NCBI GenBank assembly: GCA_016720835.1
Contig: JADKJW010000024.1
Span: 1-56,896, forward strand
DNA: 56,896 nt
Reading direction: 5' to 3'
Origin: Ignavibacteria bacterium
GTDB lineage: Bacteria; Bacteroidota; Ignavibacteria; SZUA-365
Part shown: in pieces, positions 28,601-36,911 of the stretch
Layout of the letters: the number at the start of each line of letters is the position of its first letter
How positions within the stretch are numbered: the stretch's first letter is position 1
The notes under the pieces: model-generated
Seen by the model: the letters and a program-made list of their open reading frames with translations, nothing else
What the model was told of the DNA's origin: nothing
Database searches by the model: none
Position numbers and translations under genes: made by a program

Positions 28601-31452
28601 CGGACGTGAACGCGAAGACCGTCACCGGGAACATCGTCGTGTCGATCACCGACTCGCTTTACGAGGACGGCAGCAACGCGTTGAACCAGTTCACGGAAGA
28701 CCCGCCGAATTCCCGCTTCACGATCACGCTACAACCCGACGGCGCGACGGAGCGGACCGTCCACGGCGCCACGACGGGCGACGGGCTGCTCCGCCTGTAC
28801 GGCGCCGACCGCGTCACCTTCGACGGCCGGCACGGTGGCGGCGGACGCTACCTGCGCTTCGTCAATGCGGGCTCCGACGCGCCGGTGTTCGCCTTCCTGC
28901 ACGATGCAAAGGAAAACACGATCCGAAACTGCATTATCGAGGGGCGCAATGCCGCGGACAGTAGCGGACTCGTATTCTTCGCCGACGGGTACACCGCAGG
29001 GAACGACTCGAACACGGTCTCCCGCAATGTGATCGGGCGTTCGCGCTGGGGCGCCGGACCGGCCGCAACCCTCGTCTGTTCGAAGGGCGGCAATCCCTCA
29101 GCGACGAATTCGTGTAACGTCATCACGGACAATGAGCTGGTGGACTTCACTGCGCACGGCGTACTGCTCGCGTCCACAGGGAACGGCGACGCGTGGAACA
29201 TCTCCGGCAATCACGTCTATCGCACGACGAGCGGCCCCGTCTCTTCCGCCGTCACCGCGATCGCGCTGCTGACAGGCGGAAACGAAAACATCGTGCACGA
29301 CAACAGCATCGGCGGCGCGGACAGCAGCAGGTCCGGCGCGGCGTTCGCGTCGGCCGCGACCGTCACAGCCATCGCGCTTTCCGTGGGGAACACGCCCGCC
29401 TCGCGCGCGACGAGCGTGCAGAACAACCGCATTTCGAACATCCGTTCGCAGGGTTCGCAGACCGTCTCGCTGCTCTCCATCCTGGGAGGGAAAGTGGATG
29501 TCGGAACCGTGGCCGGGAACATCCTCGGCGGAGGCACGGGTGCGTTCGATACCATTCGTGTGTCGGCGGATCTGAACGCCATCGCGGTGAGCAGCGGCGA
29601 TACGGTCCGGATGGAGAAGAACACGGTGAGCCATTGCGCGTCCACGCAGGGCAGCGTGCGGGGCATTGCCGTGTCGTCCTGCGCTCCGGGGAGCCGCGTC
29701 GCGCGGAACCGGGTGTTCGGACTCAGGTCGGATGATCCGGGCATGGGCACGAACGCGCCGCGGATCGAAGGCATACGAGTGCTCGGCGGCGCGGCGCGCT
29801 ACGCGAACAACCAGATCACCATCGGTGACACGCTTGGCAGCGACGCGCATCTAGTCGGAATCTCGGACGAAAGCAGCACCGCGAACCGCTTCATCTACAA
29901 CTCCGTCGTGTTGCAGGGCGTGGCCGCCGCCGCGGGGAGCAACGACACGTACGCATTCCGGAGAAGCGCCGCGGGCTCCCCGCTCCTGCGGAACAACGCG
30001 CTCGTCAACGCGCGCGCCAATGGTGGCGGGACGGGAGCGCATTTCGCCATCGGGACGAGCGTTGCCAGCGGTTGGGTCGGCGATGCCGATCCCGCCGTGG
30101 TGACCTCGAACTACAACTTCGTCGCGGCGCGCGATTCCGCGGCGATGGGAGAGTGGGCTTCGACCGCGCAGGACTTCGCGGCGTGGAAGGGCAACGCGAC
30201 AAACAACGACGTGTTCTCTCATGCGGCCATCGTGGCGTCTGCTTCCTCTGTTTCGCGCGTCCTGCCGACCGATCTCTTCCCCGCGATGGCGAGCGGGAAC
30301 CTCGCGGTCGACAGCATGAACACCGCGTGCTGGTTCTTGAACGGGAAGGCCATTGCGGGAAGCGAAAGTGATACCATCGGCGCAGACATGGCAGGCGAGG
30401 CGCGGCGTTCGACAATAGCCGGCATTGCGAGCGACATCGGATCGTGCGAATTCTCCACCACAACATTGCCGACGGCTCTCCTCGCGAGCGGCGCACCAGG
30501 CGCGTCGCAGACGACCTCGTATTGGTTCGCGGGACGCAAGCTCGCCGATATCGCGTGGGGGAGTTCCGGGACAGTCCCGGATTCGATCACCGCGCGCTAT
30601 TTCCCGGGAGTGAACCCTCCGTCTCCCTTGCAGGGCCACTACGCGAACGGGTACTGGAATATCACCGCATTCGGTGGCAGCGGCTACACGTATGACCTGA
30701 CGCTCCTGTATACCCCGGCGATACTCGGGACCATCGGCACAGAGTCTGACGTCCGGGTGGCGAAACGGGACGGCGGCGTCTGGACGCATTACCCCGGCGC
30801 GGTCGTGAGCATAGCGACAAAGACCGTCTCTGTGAGTGGGTTGACGTCGTTCTCGGATTTCACGTTGAGCGACGCCGTGCATCCTCTGCCCGTGCAGCTC
30901 GTGGCGTTCACCGCCGTGAAGAAGGGCGATGCGGTGGAACTGCGTTGGCGGACGGCGAGCGAGCTCAACAGTCTGCGCTTCGGTGTCGAGCGCCGCGCGG
31001 GCACGGGCGACGCGTGGACCGAGATCGGATCCGTGGGCTCCATCGGCTCCGTGGATCATGAGACCTCGTACCAGTTCACCGACGCGGAGCTTCCCAAGGC
31101 GGACGAGCTGTATTACCGCCTGCGGAAGATCGACCGCGACGGGACCTACGACTTCTCGAACGAGGTGCGTGTGGCGCTTGCCACGCCGACAGGCTTCGAG
31201 GTGTTCGCGAGCTTCCCGAATCCGTTCGTCTCGAGCACGGCAATCAGCTTCGCCCTGCCGCAGGAGCAGTTCGTGACGGTACGCGTGTATGACGCGTCGG
31301 GCCGCATCGTCGAATCGCTCGTCGAGGAGACGCTGCCTGCGGGGACCCACACGGCCACCTTCCACGCGATGGATCTTCCGAACGGCGCCTACCAGTATGT
31401 GATCACCGCGGGCGGAGAAACGAAGGCCGGGACGATGATTCTGGCGAGGTAG
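25693..31452 (+). CDS. Giant T9SS beta-helix surface protein C (intact)
   Basis: An uninterrupted 1919-residue reading. The frame is open from 25627, but ATG 25693 starts an obvious signal peptide (MRPISRPSALSLLLLLVFAA, cut near AIAQ). Order: beta-helix coils to about residue 760 (LTGTKTINPAGGG, then NNVIEG, NNMISDF turns), an ITTDYDGD...DIGADEGDF close, an Ig-like linker (RPRVYYKKSVN, DYAKLYGGSG), a second beta-helix opening with PGTYPSLTGAGGFFADV and LYGADRVTFDG, another DIG(S) close, the PVQLVAFTA domain from about 1732 and the T9SS type A tail from about 1839 (FPNPFVSSTAISF, GTMILAR). Its first half is the paralogue of gene A and its last 188 residues are almost the same as gene B. It is probably surface-exposed; the ligand is unknown. 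Absence of frameshifts here contrasts with A and B. Confidence 0.9.
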   Translation: MRPISRPSALSLLLLLVFAALPQSAIAQLTGTKTINPAGGGSNNYTTFSAAISALNGMGVGSGGVTFNVATGVVFQENLPALTASGTAGNPIVFQRSGSGANPIVMPATMGKRNGTQFGNGDAIIQITGGDHITFDGIDAVDDTLNFFYHGRYEYGYLLRKASSSDACKYVTIRNSSVILAKSNRYATGILVSNMLPTASATSSSDTSATGVTVTDESGRHEFVKIYGNTVTNALVGIGVRGYNHQSTYNFYDHFVEIGVDGANTVTGFGYGSTTAPYGIYAVYQDSMQVQNNVIEGGQGCTTNCYGIALLGSQSATAWIHFNDVTLTSSGSTSSVVAMSMNQGNTGSFVSVFGNNIHDCTYPTTGSGVFYGISNLGAPDYLAIDSNRVTGNTLDGTGAMYAIYGGGSSGVTTLVISRNTISGNVKTQSAGTLFCVYAGSEIVRVSRNVFSDNGHATGSGLVYGYYNVGGPSVEHVDSNRFLNLSGGPLYGIYSVTITRSIKIFRGDTMTGFSGGPIYGIHDANDSTCLVTQCMFSNFRAGQTITGVSISGGSSTVTQNTFSDFLADSSGAAITGLAVSSSNATTISNNMISDFRTPTATRLYSYNALTGIGVAGGGNASLSYNTVFLNTHSSSTTFFGSTGLMISTTPKTVLTNNIIVNLSDPGPTGGRTVAYIRSSSSLASYDSASNNNLFYAGSPASNRLIYHDGTSGDQTLASFIARVTPRDTASITELPPFVNVTSTPYNVHLQGNALTRCESGGKAVAGITTDYDGDLRYGASGYAGQGTAPDIGADEGDFTRSDVGPPDIVYSPLPPGPTASSRLFPNVVITDISGVNGASGTRPRVYYKKSVNVNGLGDNSSATEGWKWVEASGSSSPFSFTIDYAKLYGGSGVALGDVIQYFVVAQDSASTVHVGIQSGTFSNQPSSVALTSSAFPIGDTIRSYTISNSISGAVTVPGTYPSLTGAGGFFADVNAKTVTGNIVVSITDSLYEDGSNALNQFTEDPPNSRFTITLQPDGATERTVHGATTGDGLLRLYGADRVTFDGRHGGGGRYLRFVNAGSDAPVFAFLHDAKENTIRNCIIEGRNAADSSGLVFFADGYTAGNDSNTVSRNVIGRSRWGAGPAATLVCSKGGNPSATNSCNVITDNELVDFTAHGVLLASTGNGDAWNISGNHVYRTTSGPVSSAVTAIALLTGGNENIVHDNSIGGADSSRSGAAFASAATVTAIALSVGNTPASRATSVQNNRISNIRSQGSQTVSLLSILGGKVDVGTVAGNILGGGTGAFDTIRVSADLNAIAVSSGDTVRMEKNTVSHCASTQGSVRGIAVSSCAPGSRVARNRVFGLRSDDPGMGTNAPRIEGIRVLGGAARYANNQITIGDTLGSDAHLVGISDESSTANRFIYNSVVLQGVAAAAGSNDTYAFRRSAAGSPLLRNNALVNARANGGGTGAHFAIGTSVASGWVGDADPAVVTSNYNFVAARDSAAMGEWASTAQDFAAWKGNATNNDVFSHAAIVASASSVSRVLPTDLFPAMASGNLAVDSMNTACWFLNGKAIAGSESDTIGADMAGEARRSTIAGIASDIGSCEFSTTTLPTALLASGAPGASQTTSYWFAGRKLADIAWGSSGTVPDSITARYFPGVNPPSPLQGHYANGYWNITAFGGSGYTYDLTLLYTPAILGTIGTESDVRVAKRDGGVWTHYPGAVVSIATKTVSVSGLTSFSDFTLSDAVHPLPVQLVAFTAVKKGDAVELRWRTASELNSLRFGVERRAGTGDAWTEIGSVGSIGSVDHETSYQFTDAELPKADELYYRLRKIDRDGTYDFSNEVRVALATPTGFEVFASFPNPFVSSTAISFALPQEQFVTVRVYDASGRIVESLVEETLPAGTHTATFHAMDLPNGAYQYVITAGGETKAGTMILAR

Positions 31453-31455
31453 GAC

Positions 31456-31496
31456 GGAATTCAGGAATTCAGAATCCAGAATTCAGAATTCAGAAG
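31456..31496 (+). repeat. Heptanucleotide tandem repeat after gene C
   Basis: Units of CAGAATT/CAGAATC/CAGGAATT begin four bases after the gene C stop; near-identical in layout to the repeat after gene A. Confidence 0.8.
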
Positions 31497-31501
31497 GCAA
31501 A

Positions 31502-31534
31502 CGAAGAGGGCGACCCGTAAGGGCCGCCCTTTTC
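31502..31534 (+). terminator. Hairpin terminator after gene C
   Basis: The core 31508-31529 reads GGGCGACCC, loop GTAA (GNRA), GGGCCGCCC, with one A-C mismatch, followed directly by TTTT. It lies 56 bp after the stop, the same distance as after gene A. A GC palindrome (CGCCGCAC, GGC, GTGCGGCG) sits near 31567-31585. Confidence 0.72.
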
Positions 31535-31599
31535 GCGCATCCGATGGTGATCGACCGCACCCGTAGCGCCGCACGGCGTGCGGCGCGTTGACGACGAAT

Positions 31600-31815
31600 T
31601 GGAAGAGGGCGGGTTGGAACGCAGGGCGGGTTGGAAAACCCGCTCCCGGAAAATGACGGGGCGGCCCGTTGATGTAAATCGGAAAATGGCGGGTTGGAAA
31701 ACCCGCCCTCCCGGTATGACGATGTAAATCGGAAAATGGCGGGTTGGAGAACCCGCCCTCCCGGTATGACAATGTAAATCGGAAAACGGGCGGGTTGGAA
31801 AACCCGCCCTCCCGG
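31600..31815 (+). repeat. Tandem hairpin array 3, between convergent genes
   Basis: Several copies of GGCGGGTT, loop GGAA, AACCCGCC, spaced by GATGTAAATCGGAAAA-type leads, one truncated (near 31613) and one with loop GGAG (near 31750). The last copy ends at the stop codon of the convergent reductase gene (31816), so it could also end that transcript. Confidence 0.88.
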
Positions 31816-32889
31816 CTAATCGTGATTTTGTGAGGGACGGAAGAAACCGCCCTGCCGCGCGAAGGGTTCGATGAAGCCGCTGCCGAATACCGAGGCGGGC
31901 GTGTGCGCGCCGGACGGCACATCACCGCGCGTGACGCGGATGGCGACTTCGACCGCGGTCCGCGCCGTCGTCGCGTATGCCTCCGGGACGACGAGGAGCA
32001 GCGCATCATGTCCGCCGGCATCATCCCACACGTCGCCGCGCAGATGCACAGTGATGCGCATGCGCTCGGTGTCGTCGGGACCCGGTGCGATCTGCCCTGC
32101 ATGCCGATGGAGAAAATCGCGCACGGCCCCGTTTTTCGCCAGCCACATGGCGGGGCGACGGAACAGTTTCATCAGGAGCGTCGTCGCAAGCGCGTTGTTG
32201 ATGTACACCTCGATGTTCGGGATGCCCGTTGATTCCCACGCCGAAACGAGATCGCCCCAGGGCATGGACATGCACCACCATTTCCCGTTGTCAAAGGCGA
32301 TGCGCTCCGCCTTCCACGCATGCGGCACGCGCGCGAGGATGCCGTCGATGCGCGCCGCACCGCCGTTCGGGATGGCGTTGACGGTCGCCTTGAAGGTCCC
32401 CGGACTCTGACGCAGCGGTGCCTGAAACGCGAGACGCAGCCGGGTTGCCGAAGGCAACCGCTCCTTCAATGCGAGGGCGAGACAGTCCGTCGGCACCACG
32501 TCGAAGCCGGATCCGGGGAGGATCACGATACCGCGAGCCCGCGCCTCCGCCTTGAGCGAGAAAAGATGCTGCAACACGGGCACTTCGCCCGCGATGTCGA
32601 CGTAATGCACTCGCGCATCGAGACAGGCACGCACCATCGGTGGTGCAGTGCTCGCGAATGGACCCGCGCAGTGCAGAACAGTCGTGACGCCCTGTAATGC
32701 CGCGACCACCTCCGCATGCGCATCGAGTGCAAAGACGCGGTGTGGCAATTGCTCAGTCTGCGCGAGCTCCCTGATTTCCACGTCGTTGCGGCCTGCAAGG
32801 ATCGGACGCAGGCCCCGCCTCACCGCTTCGCGGACAATCAGTCGGCCGGTGAATCCGTTCGCTCCGTATACCAAGATCTGCCCTGTCAT
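31816..32889 (-). CDS. Saccharopine dehydrogenase-like NAD(P)-binding reductase
   Basis: A 357-residue protein starting at ATG 32889; the frame is open 13 codons further upstream, but MTGQILVYGANGFTGR places the start just before the Rossmann strand, as in the family. GANGFTGR is the dinucleotide-binding glycine motif, followed by ILAGRN, VLHCAGPF, VHYVDIAGE and LPGSGFDVVPTDCLA, all hallmarks of the saccharopine dehydrogenase / trans-acting enoyl reductase family (SDR-like fold). Family members act on varied substrates, so no specific reaction is assigned; lysine metabolism is not implied. It is convergent with gene C and 151 bp downstream of the hydrogenase protease gene on the same strand, so it may have its own promoter in that gap. 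No oddities seen. Confidence 0.85.
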   Translation of the reverse strand: MTGQILVYGANGFTGRLIVREAVRRGLRPILAGRNDVEIRELAQTEQLPHRVFALDAHAEVVAALQGVTTVLHCAGPFASTAPPMVRACLDARVHYVDIAGEVPVLQHLFSLKAEARARGIVILPGSGFDVVPTDCLALALKERLPSATRLRLAFQAPLRQSPGTFKATVNAIPNGGAARIDGILARVPHAWKAERIAFDNGKWWCMSMPWGDLVSAWESTGIPNIEVYINNALATTLLMKLFRRPAMWLAKNGAVRDFLHRHAGQIAPGPDDTERMRITVHLRGDVWDDAGGHDALLLVVPEAYATTARTAVEVAIRVTRGDVPSGAHTPASVFGSGFIEPFARQGGFFRPSQNHD

Positions 32890-33040
32890 GTCACAGCTCT
32901 CATCGAGTGAATCGAACTTCTCAGACAATATCGAGACTGCGTCGCTTCACTGCGTCACAATAATGTCAAAACATTCTCACAGGGCACCGGAGTATCGTGA
33001 TTTCCCGTTCCCCGCGGATGTCGTTGCGCGACGAGTGCCA

Positions 33041-33490
33041 TCAGGTATTCGGAATACTTCGTCGGCCTCCGCGCTCCTGGTGGAAGGCCATGATCATCTC
33101 GACCGCCTCGTCGACGGCGAGGGAGGTCCGATCGCTCAACTCCTCACCATGTGTGAAATCGAAGCCGGGGATTTCACACTGCCAGCCTTCAGGGACCGCA
33201 CCGAACAGCGCGCGCGCCATGGCGAGCAGCGCGGGAAAAGAGAGCGCGTGAAGTTCCGCGCGCCCGGCTTCCGCAGCAATGCGGCGCAGCGTCACCGCGG
33301 AAGCTCCACGCGATGCATCCACGAAAATGCACACGTCATGCCCGGCGATCAGCTCGGCATGCTCGGGCAGAATCTGAAAGGCCGCGTGCACGGAGATGTC
33401 CGCGAGATCCAGAGCCGCAAGTTTCCGTCCCGCAGCCGGACCCGCGCCGTCGTCGCGGCGAAGGTCGTTCCCGATGCAGAGGACGATCAT
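33041..33490 (-). CDS. hoxW: [NiFe] hydrogenase maturation endopeptidase (HycI/HoxW family)
   Basis: A 149-residue protein. The N-terminus MIVLCIGNDLRRDDGAG is the classic maturation-protease motif, and Asp14, Asp58 (in FVDAS) and His81 (in HALSFPALLA) fit the three nickel-sensing ligands of the family. The enzyme clips the C-terminal tail of the hydrogenase large subunit once Ni is in place. Its expected substrate, HoxH at 40125-41570, has an uncleaved 24-residue tail after DPCLSCSTH. The ATG overlaps the TGA of the OmpA gene (ATGA at 33487-33490), so translation is probably coupled to that gene and not directly to hoxH. The longer open frame upstream (to 35506) is antisense/out-of-frame shadow of the OmpA gene. 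Symbol assigned by family and context; the HoxW and HycI branches cannot be separated by eye. Confidence 0.88.
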   Translation of the reverse strand: MIVLCIGNDLRRDDGAGPAAGRKLAALDLADISVHAAFQILPEHAELIAGHDVCIFVDASRGASAVTLRRIAAEAGRAELHALSFPALLAMARALFGAVPEGWQCEIPGFDFTHGEELSDRTSLAVDEAVEMIMAFHQERGGRRSIPNT

Positions 33491-35553
33491 TGCTGCTGCT
33501 GTGCGTCGTACTCGACGGGGGTTTCCACTCGTATCAGCACCGTGCGGCTGTACGTCCGGCCCTCCGGCAGCTCGTTGTCGAAGGGACGGAAGTCCTCGCC
33601 CAGGCCGGCGGTGTAACCGTTCGCCGCTCCCAGCGCGGTCAGGACCTCTCTCGCGCGCCGAGCGCTCAGATCCTTGTTGTACGTCTCGTCGCCGATGCGA
33701 TCCGTGTATCCGGTGATGAACACCGTGGATGCGGGTTTCAATGTCGCCTTGATGCCGTCGAGGATTGCCCGGTTGCCGCCGCGGATATCGGCCTTGTCGA
33801 AATCGAAGAGGATGAGCGCGTAGCGGTCGATGAGGCGGTCCTCGATGCGCTCGGTGCGCTTCTTCTGCACGGTGAAGCGCTCGATGGTGATGTCCTTTTC
33901 CTCGGTCACCAGGGTCTTGCCGCGGGTGTCGGTGACACGGAGCCGGTAGTGCAGTACCGAGGAATCCGCGGGGAGGACGCCCGGATCGGCGCTGATATCC
34001 CACAGCAGCTGCGCGGGGATGTCTCCGCTGCCGGAGAAGGATTTGACGGGACTGTCCGCGCGCGTCACGTCCACGCTCCATGAGGCGAGCCCCGCGTCGG
34101 CGGTCACCGTGGGACGGAAGCGGATCACGGGTTTCGTAGGCAGGCGGAAGGTGTCCGTGGTCACCACGGGCGCGAGAATATCCGCCACGTCGGACAGAAT
34201 TTCCACGCGGCGGTTCTCCTCGACGCCGTCTTTCTCGTAAATCGTCGAGTTCATCACGGGCAGATTCCGTGCCTTGACGGACAGGCGCGAATCCGCGATG
34301 CGCCACGCGTCCTTCAGGTAGGCGCGGACGCGCTCGGCCCTGCGCCTCGACAGCGGGATGTTGCGTTTCTCGGCGCCGTCGTCGGCATTGCAGCCCGTGA
34401 TGGTGAGGTGCGCGTCCGGGAAACGCTGCATGCGCTCGCCGATGATGTTGAGGACCTGATAGTAGGCCTGCAGACTGCCCGTCACGAGCATCCTCTCGGT
34501 GGAGAAGGCCGCGGCGTCGTCGCGCGAGAGTCGCGCATAGCGGGCGGGGATGACGTCCGAATTTTCGGCAAAGTACACGAAGGGCAGCAAGGGTCGCATC
34601 TGCGTGCCGATGAATTCCTCGATGCGCAGATTGGCGCTCGGGCTGTCCGCGCCCTGATCGTCCACGCCGAACGCGCGCACCTCGGCGGTCAGCTTCGGCT
34701 CGGGCGGCGGCGGGGGTGGCGGTGGCGGAGGAGGCGGGGGGGGCGGCGGAGGAGGAGCCGGCCGCGTGTACTGCACCGACAGTCCGCCGCGCACTCCGCT
34801 CGTGTGCCACTCGAGCCCGGGAACGACGGAGGTCAGTCCGTAGGCGTAGAACACTTCCGGGACGAGGTGCAGGCTGCCCTCCGCGTTCAGGGGCAGACGG
34901 TACCCCGCCCCCGCGAGCAGCGACACGGCGAAGGGTCGCGCGTCCGGAATGTCTCCGGATTGGGAGTTTCGGGTCCGTAAACCATTTTCTACGAAGACGC
35001 CGCGATCCGCCGGCGCGACGATGGTCTCGATCTGCCGGTACGACGCGGAGGAGACCGCCGAGACGCGCAGGCCCGCGTGCAGGCGCAGACCGCTCGCGAG
35101 CCGGTAGGTGAGGAGGGGTTCGAACGCGATGGTGCCCAGCGTTGCGTCTATTGCATGCTCGAATGTTCCAGGGACGCTCGCGTTGCCGACGATCAGCGTT
35201 GTCTGCTCGTTTGCGACCAGACGGGCGCCGTCTGACACGAACCCGATGCGCGCGCCGAGGGACCAGCGATCCGCGACGGGCACCTCGAAGAGCGCGCCGA
35301 GGGCATAGCCGAGACCGCTTCCGTTCGTGAATTGCGGGCAGCAGTTCGGCACGCCCGGCAGGGCCCGGAAATCGGCGCGGTGCGCGTTGAGTCCCGCGCC
35401 GCCGAACACGCCGTACGAGGGTATCCGGGCGCGGTCGTCCTGTGCCCGCAGCGCGACGACGTTCGGCGCAAGCAGGAGCAGCGCGACGACGAGAGGCCGC
35501 ACCCACGAGCCGCGTGAGCGTGAAGGAACGGATCGCACCGCGTGCAACCTCAT
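33487..35553 (-). CDS. OmpA-family outer-membrane protein with poly-proline linker
   Basis: A 688-residue protein. Residues 1-37 are a signal peptide (PLVVALLLLAPNVVALRAQ). Residues about 40-260 look like an outer-membrane beta-barrel (alternating short strands, GYALGALFEVP, LLTYRLASGLRLHAGLRV). A run of about 18 prolines follows (near 265-284), then two OmpA-like peptidoglycan-binding regions: one from about 320 (VYFAENSDVIP, ITGCNADDG, SRRRAERVRAYL) and a second from about 580 (ILFDFDKADIRGGN, ITGYTDRIGDETYNKDLSARR). It probably anchors the outer membrane to peptidoglycan. ATG 35553 overlaps the TGA of the upstream choice-of-anchor-D gene, and its own TGA overlaps hoxW, so the three form a coupled unit. 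The double OmpA domain is known in this phylum but less usual than a single one. Confidence 0.87.
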   Translation of the reverse strand: MRLHAVRSVPSRSRGSWVRPLVVALLLLAPNVVALRAQDDRARIPSYGVFGGAGLNAHRADFRALPGVPNCCPQFTNGSGLGYALGALFEVPVADRWSLGARIGFVSDGARLVANEQTTLIVGNASVPGTFEHAIDATLGTIAFEPLLTYRLASGLRLHAGLRVSAVSSASYRQIETIVAPADRGVFVENGLRTRNSQSGDIPDARPFAVSLLAGAGYRLPLNAEGSLHLVPEVFYAYGLTSVVPGLEWHTSGVRGGLSVQYTRPAPPPPPPPPPPPPPPPPPPEPKLTAEVRAFGVDDQGADSPSANLRIEEFIGTQMRPLLPFVYFAENSDVIPARYARLSRDDAAAFSTERMLVTGSLQAYYQVLNIIGERMQRFPDAHLTITGCNADDGAEKRNIPLSRRRAERVRAYLKDAWRIADSRLSVKARNLPVMNSTIYEKDGVEENRRVEILSDVADILAPVVTTDTFRLPTKPVIRFRPTVTADAGLASWSVDVTRADSPVKSFSGSGDIPAQLLWDISADPGVLPADSSVLHYRLRVTDTRGKTLVTEEKDITIERFTVQKKRTERIEDRLIDRYALILFDFDKADIRGGNRAILDGIKATLKPASTVFITGYTDRIGDETYNKDLSARRAREVLTALGAANGYTAGLGEDFRPFDNELPEGRTYSRTVLIRVETPVEYDAQQQQ

Positions 35554-36911
35554 TTCACGAGCAGCATCGGACGCGTCAGCGCGCGCGTCGGGGTTTCCAG
35601 CACGGCAATGTACACACCGGACGGGAGGGCCGTCGCATCGAAGAGCACGGAGTATTTGCCCGCGGCCATCATGCCGTCCACGAGCCGCGCCACTTCAGCG
35701 CCGATCGCGTTGCGCACGGTGAGCCGTGTGGGAGCGGACTCGATCACTTCGTAGCGAATTTCCGTCATTGGATTGAAGGGATTGGGCGTGTTCGGGTGCA
35801 GGGCGAGAACGCCATCCGGATCGATCAGCCTCGTGCCGCCCTCCCGGCAGACGCGCTTGAGCGTGAAGCGCCCGGGCACGCTGCCGATCGAGACAAATCC
35901 GTCGGTGCCGATCGGATCGTCGAAGGAGAGCGCGGTTGCGGTGTCCGTCCCGAGCGCCGCTTCGAAACGCAGGACTGCCAGCACGCTGTCCGCGGCGGAT
36001 GCGAGAGGCAGCGTGACGTTGATGACGCGGTCCCCGCCCTCCACGCTGCCGGCATCGCCCGAGAGTGGTCGCAGCAGTGTCCGGTTGAAACGCAGCCGCG
36101 CGGTGATGGTGGTGGCGCCCGACAATGCGATATGGCGCGCGCCGCGCAGAATGAGAGGAAGCTCCACGACTTCGCCGGGAGCGCCGGACACGCTGCCGGC
36201 AACCAGGGTCGCGCGGGCGGTGACGCGCTCGCCGGTGACTGTGGTGCTGACGGGTCCGCATGAGGGAACCGTCGTCCACTGCAGCGCGGCGCTGAAGGCC
36301 GTATCCGTTCCGGGATCATTGAACTGCAGCAGCACGGACGCCGAATCACCCGGCGCGATGACGGCAGGGAGGCCTGACACGGAACCGAACACGAGGCCGG
36401 CAGTTGAAGCCACGCTGCTCACGGTGAAGGGCACCGTGCCGCTGTTGCGCAGCATCACCGCGCGCCGCGCGGGGAGACCGGCGCCGAGCTGGATGCCGAA
36501 ATGGACCGTGTCGACCGAGAGTGCAAGGAGCTCGCGTCGTCCCCGCAGCGAGACGGAGAGTGTCAGTACTTCTCCGGCCGTGTTGATCACGCGAAGCACG
36601 GCCGCCTTGTCGCCGGGCGTCAGGGGCTGGAAACGCACCCGCAACACCGCGGAGTCGCCCCGCGCGATCGTGAACGGCACGAATGCCGGGACGAGCGCGA
36701 AGTCGGCGTCTCCGAGGATGGATGCATCGGAAATAAAGAGATCGAGACCTCCGGTATTCCTGAACGTGACGATCGTGTCGGCGAAGTCGCCCGCGCAGAG
36801 CAGCGGCGCGAAGTCCACCGCCGCGGGCGCGCTGAAGCCTGGACGCGTGTTCCGCGTTCCCAGTACCGGGATGGCGAGTCCCGCGCATTGCGGCACCGAC
36901 GTCAGGCGGAG
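35550..36911 (-). CDS. Choice-of-anchor-D T9SS protein, C-terminal fragment
   Basis: The C-terminal part of the gene starting at 39151, separated from it by a one-base loss near 36912. The reading resumes as LRLTSVPQCAGLAIPVLGT, the expected end of an ASH domain. It contains two more ASH-type Ig domains (DFADTIVTFRNTGGLDLFIS; LSVDTVHFGIQLGAG), then a domain of about 120 residues (GSVSGAPGEVVELPLILRG, ITARLRFNRTLLRPL, VLAVLRFEAALGTD) that resembles the cohesin fold, and a T9SS tail (NTPNPFNPMTEIRYEV, SGVYIAVLETPTR, PMLLVK). The stop TGA at 35550-35552 overlaps the OmpA start. The frame is open upstream to 37427, but that part is shadow. The cohesin-like call is by pattern only. Confidence 0.78.
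   Translation of the reverse strand, partial: LRLTSVPQCAGLAIPVLGTRNTRPGFSAPAAVDFAPLLCAGDFADTIVTFRNTGGLDLFISDASILGDADFALVPAFVPFTIARGDSAVLRVRFQPLTPGDKAAVLRVINTAGEVLTLSVSLRGRRELLALSVDTVHFGIQLGAGLPARRAVMLRNSGTVPFTVSSVASTAGLVFGSVSGLPAVIAPGDSASVLLQFNDPGTDTAFSAALQWTTVPSCGPVSTTVTGERVTARATLVAGSVSGAPGEVVELPLILRGARHIALSGATTITARLRFNRTLLRPLSGDAGSVEGGDRVINVTLPLASAADSVLAVLRFEAALGTDTATALSFDDPIGTDGFVSIGSVPGRFTLKRVCREGGTRLIDPDGVLALHPNTPNPFNPMTEIRYEVIESAPTRLTVRNAIGAEVARLVDGMMAAGKYSVLFDATALPSGVYIAVLETPTRALTRPMLLVK

Noticed and set aside
33491..35506. Extended 821-codon reading of the hydrogenase protease
   Set aside because: Only the last 149 codons match the family; the rest is an alternative frame of the OmpA gene.
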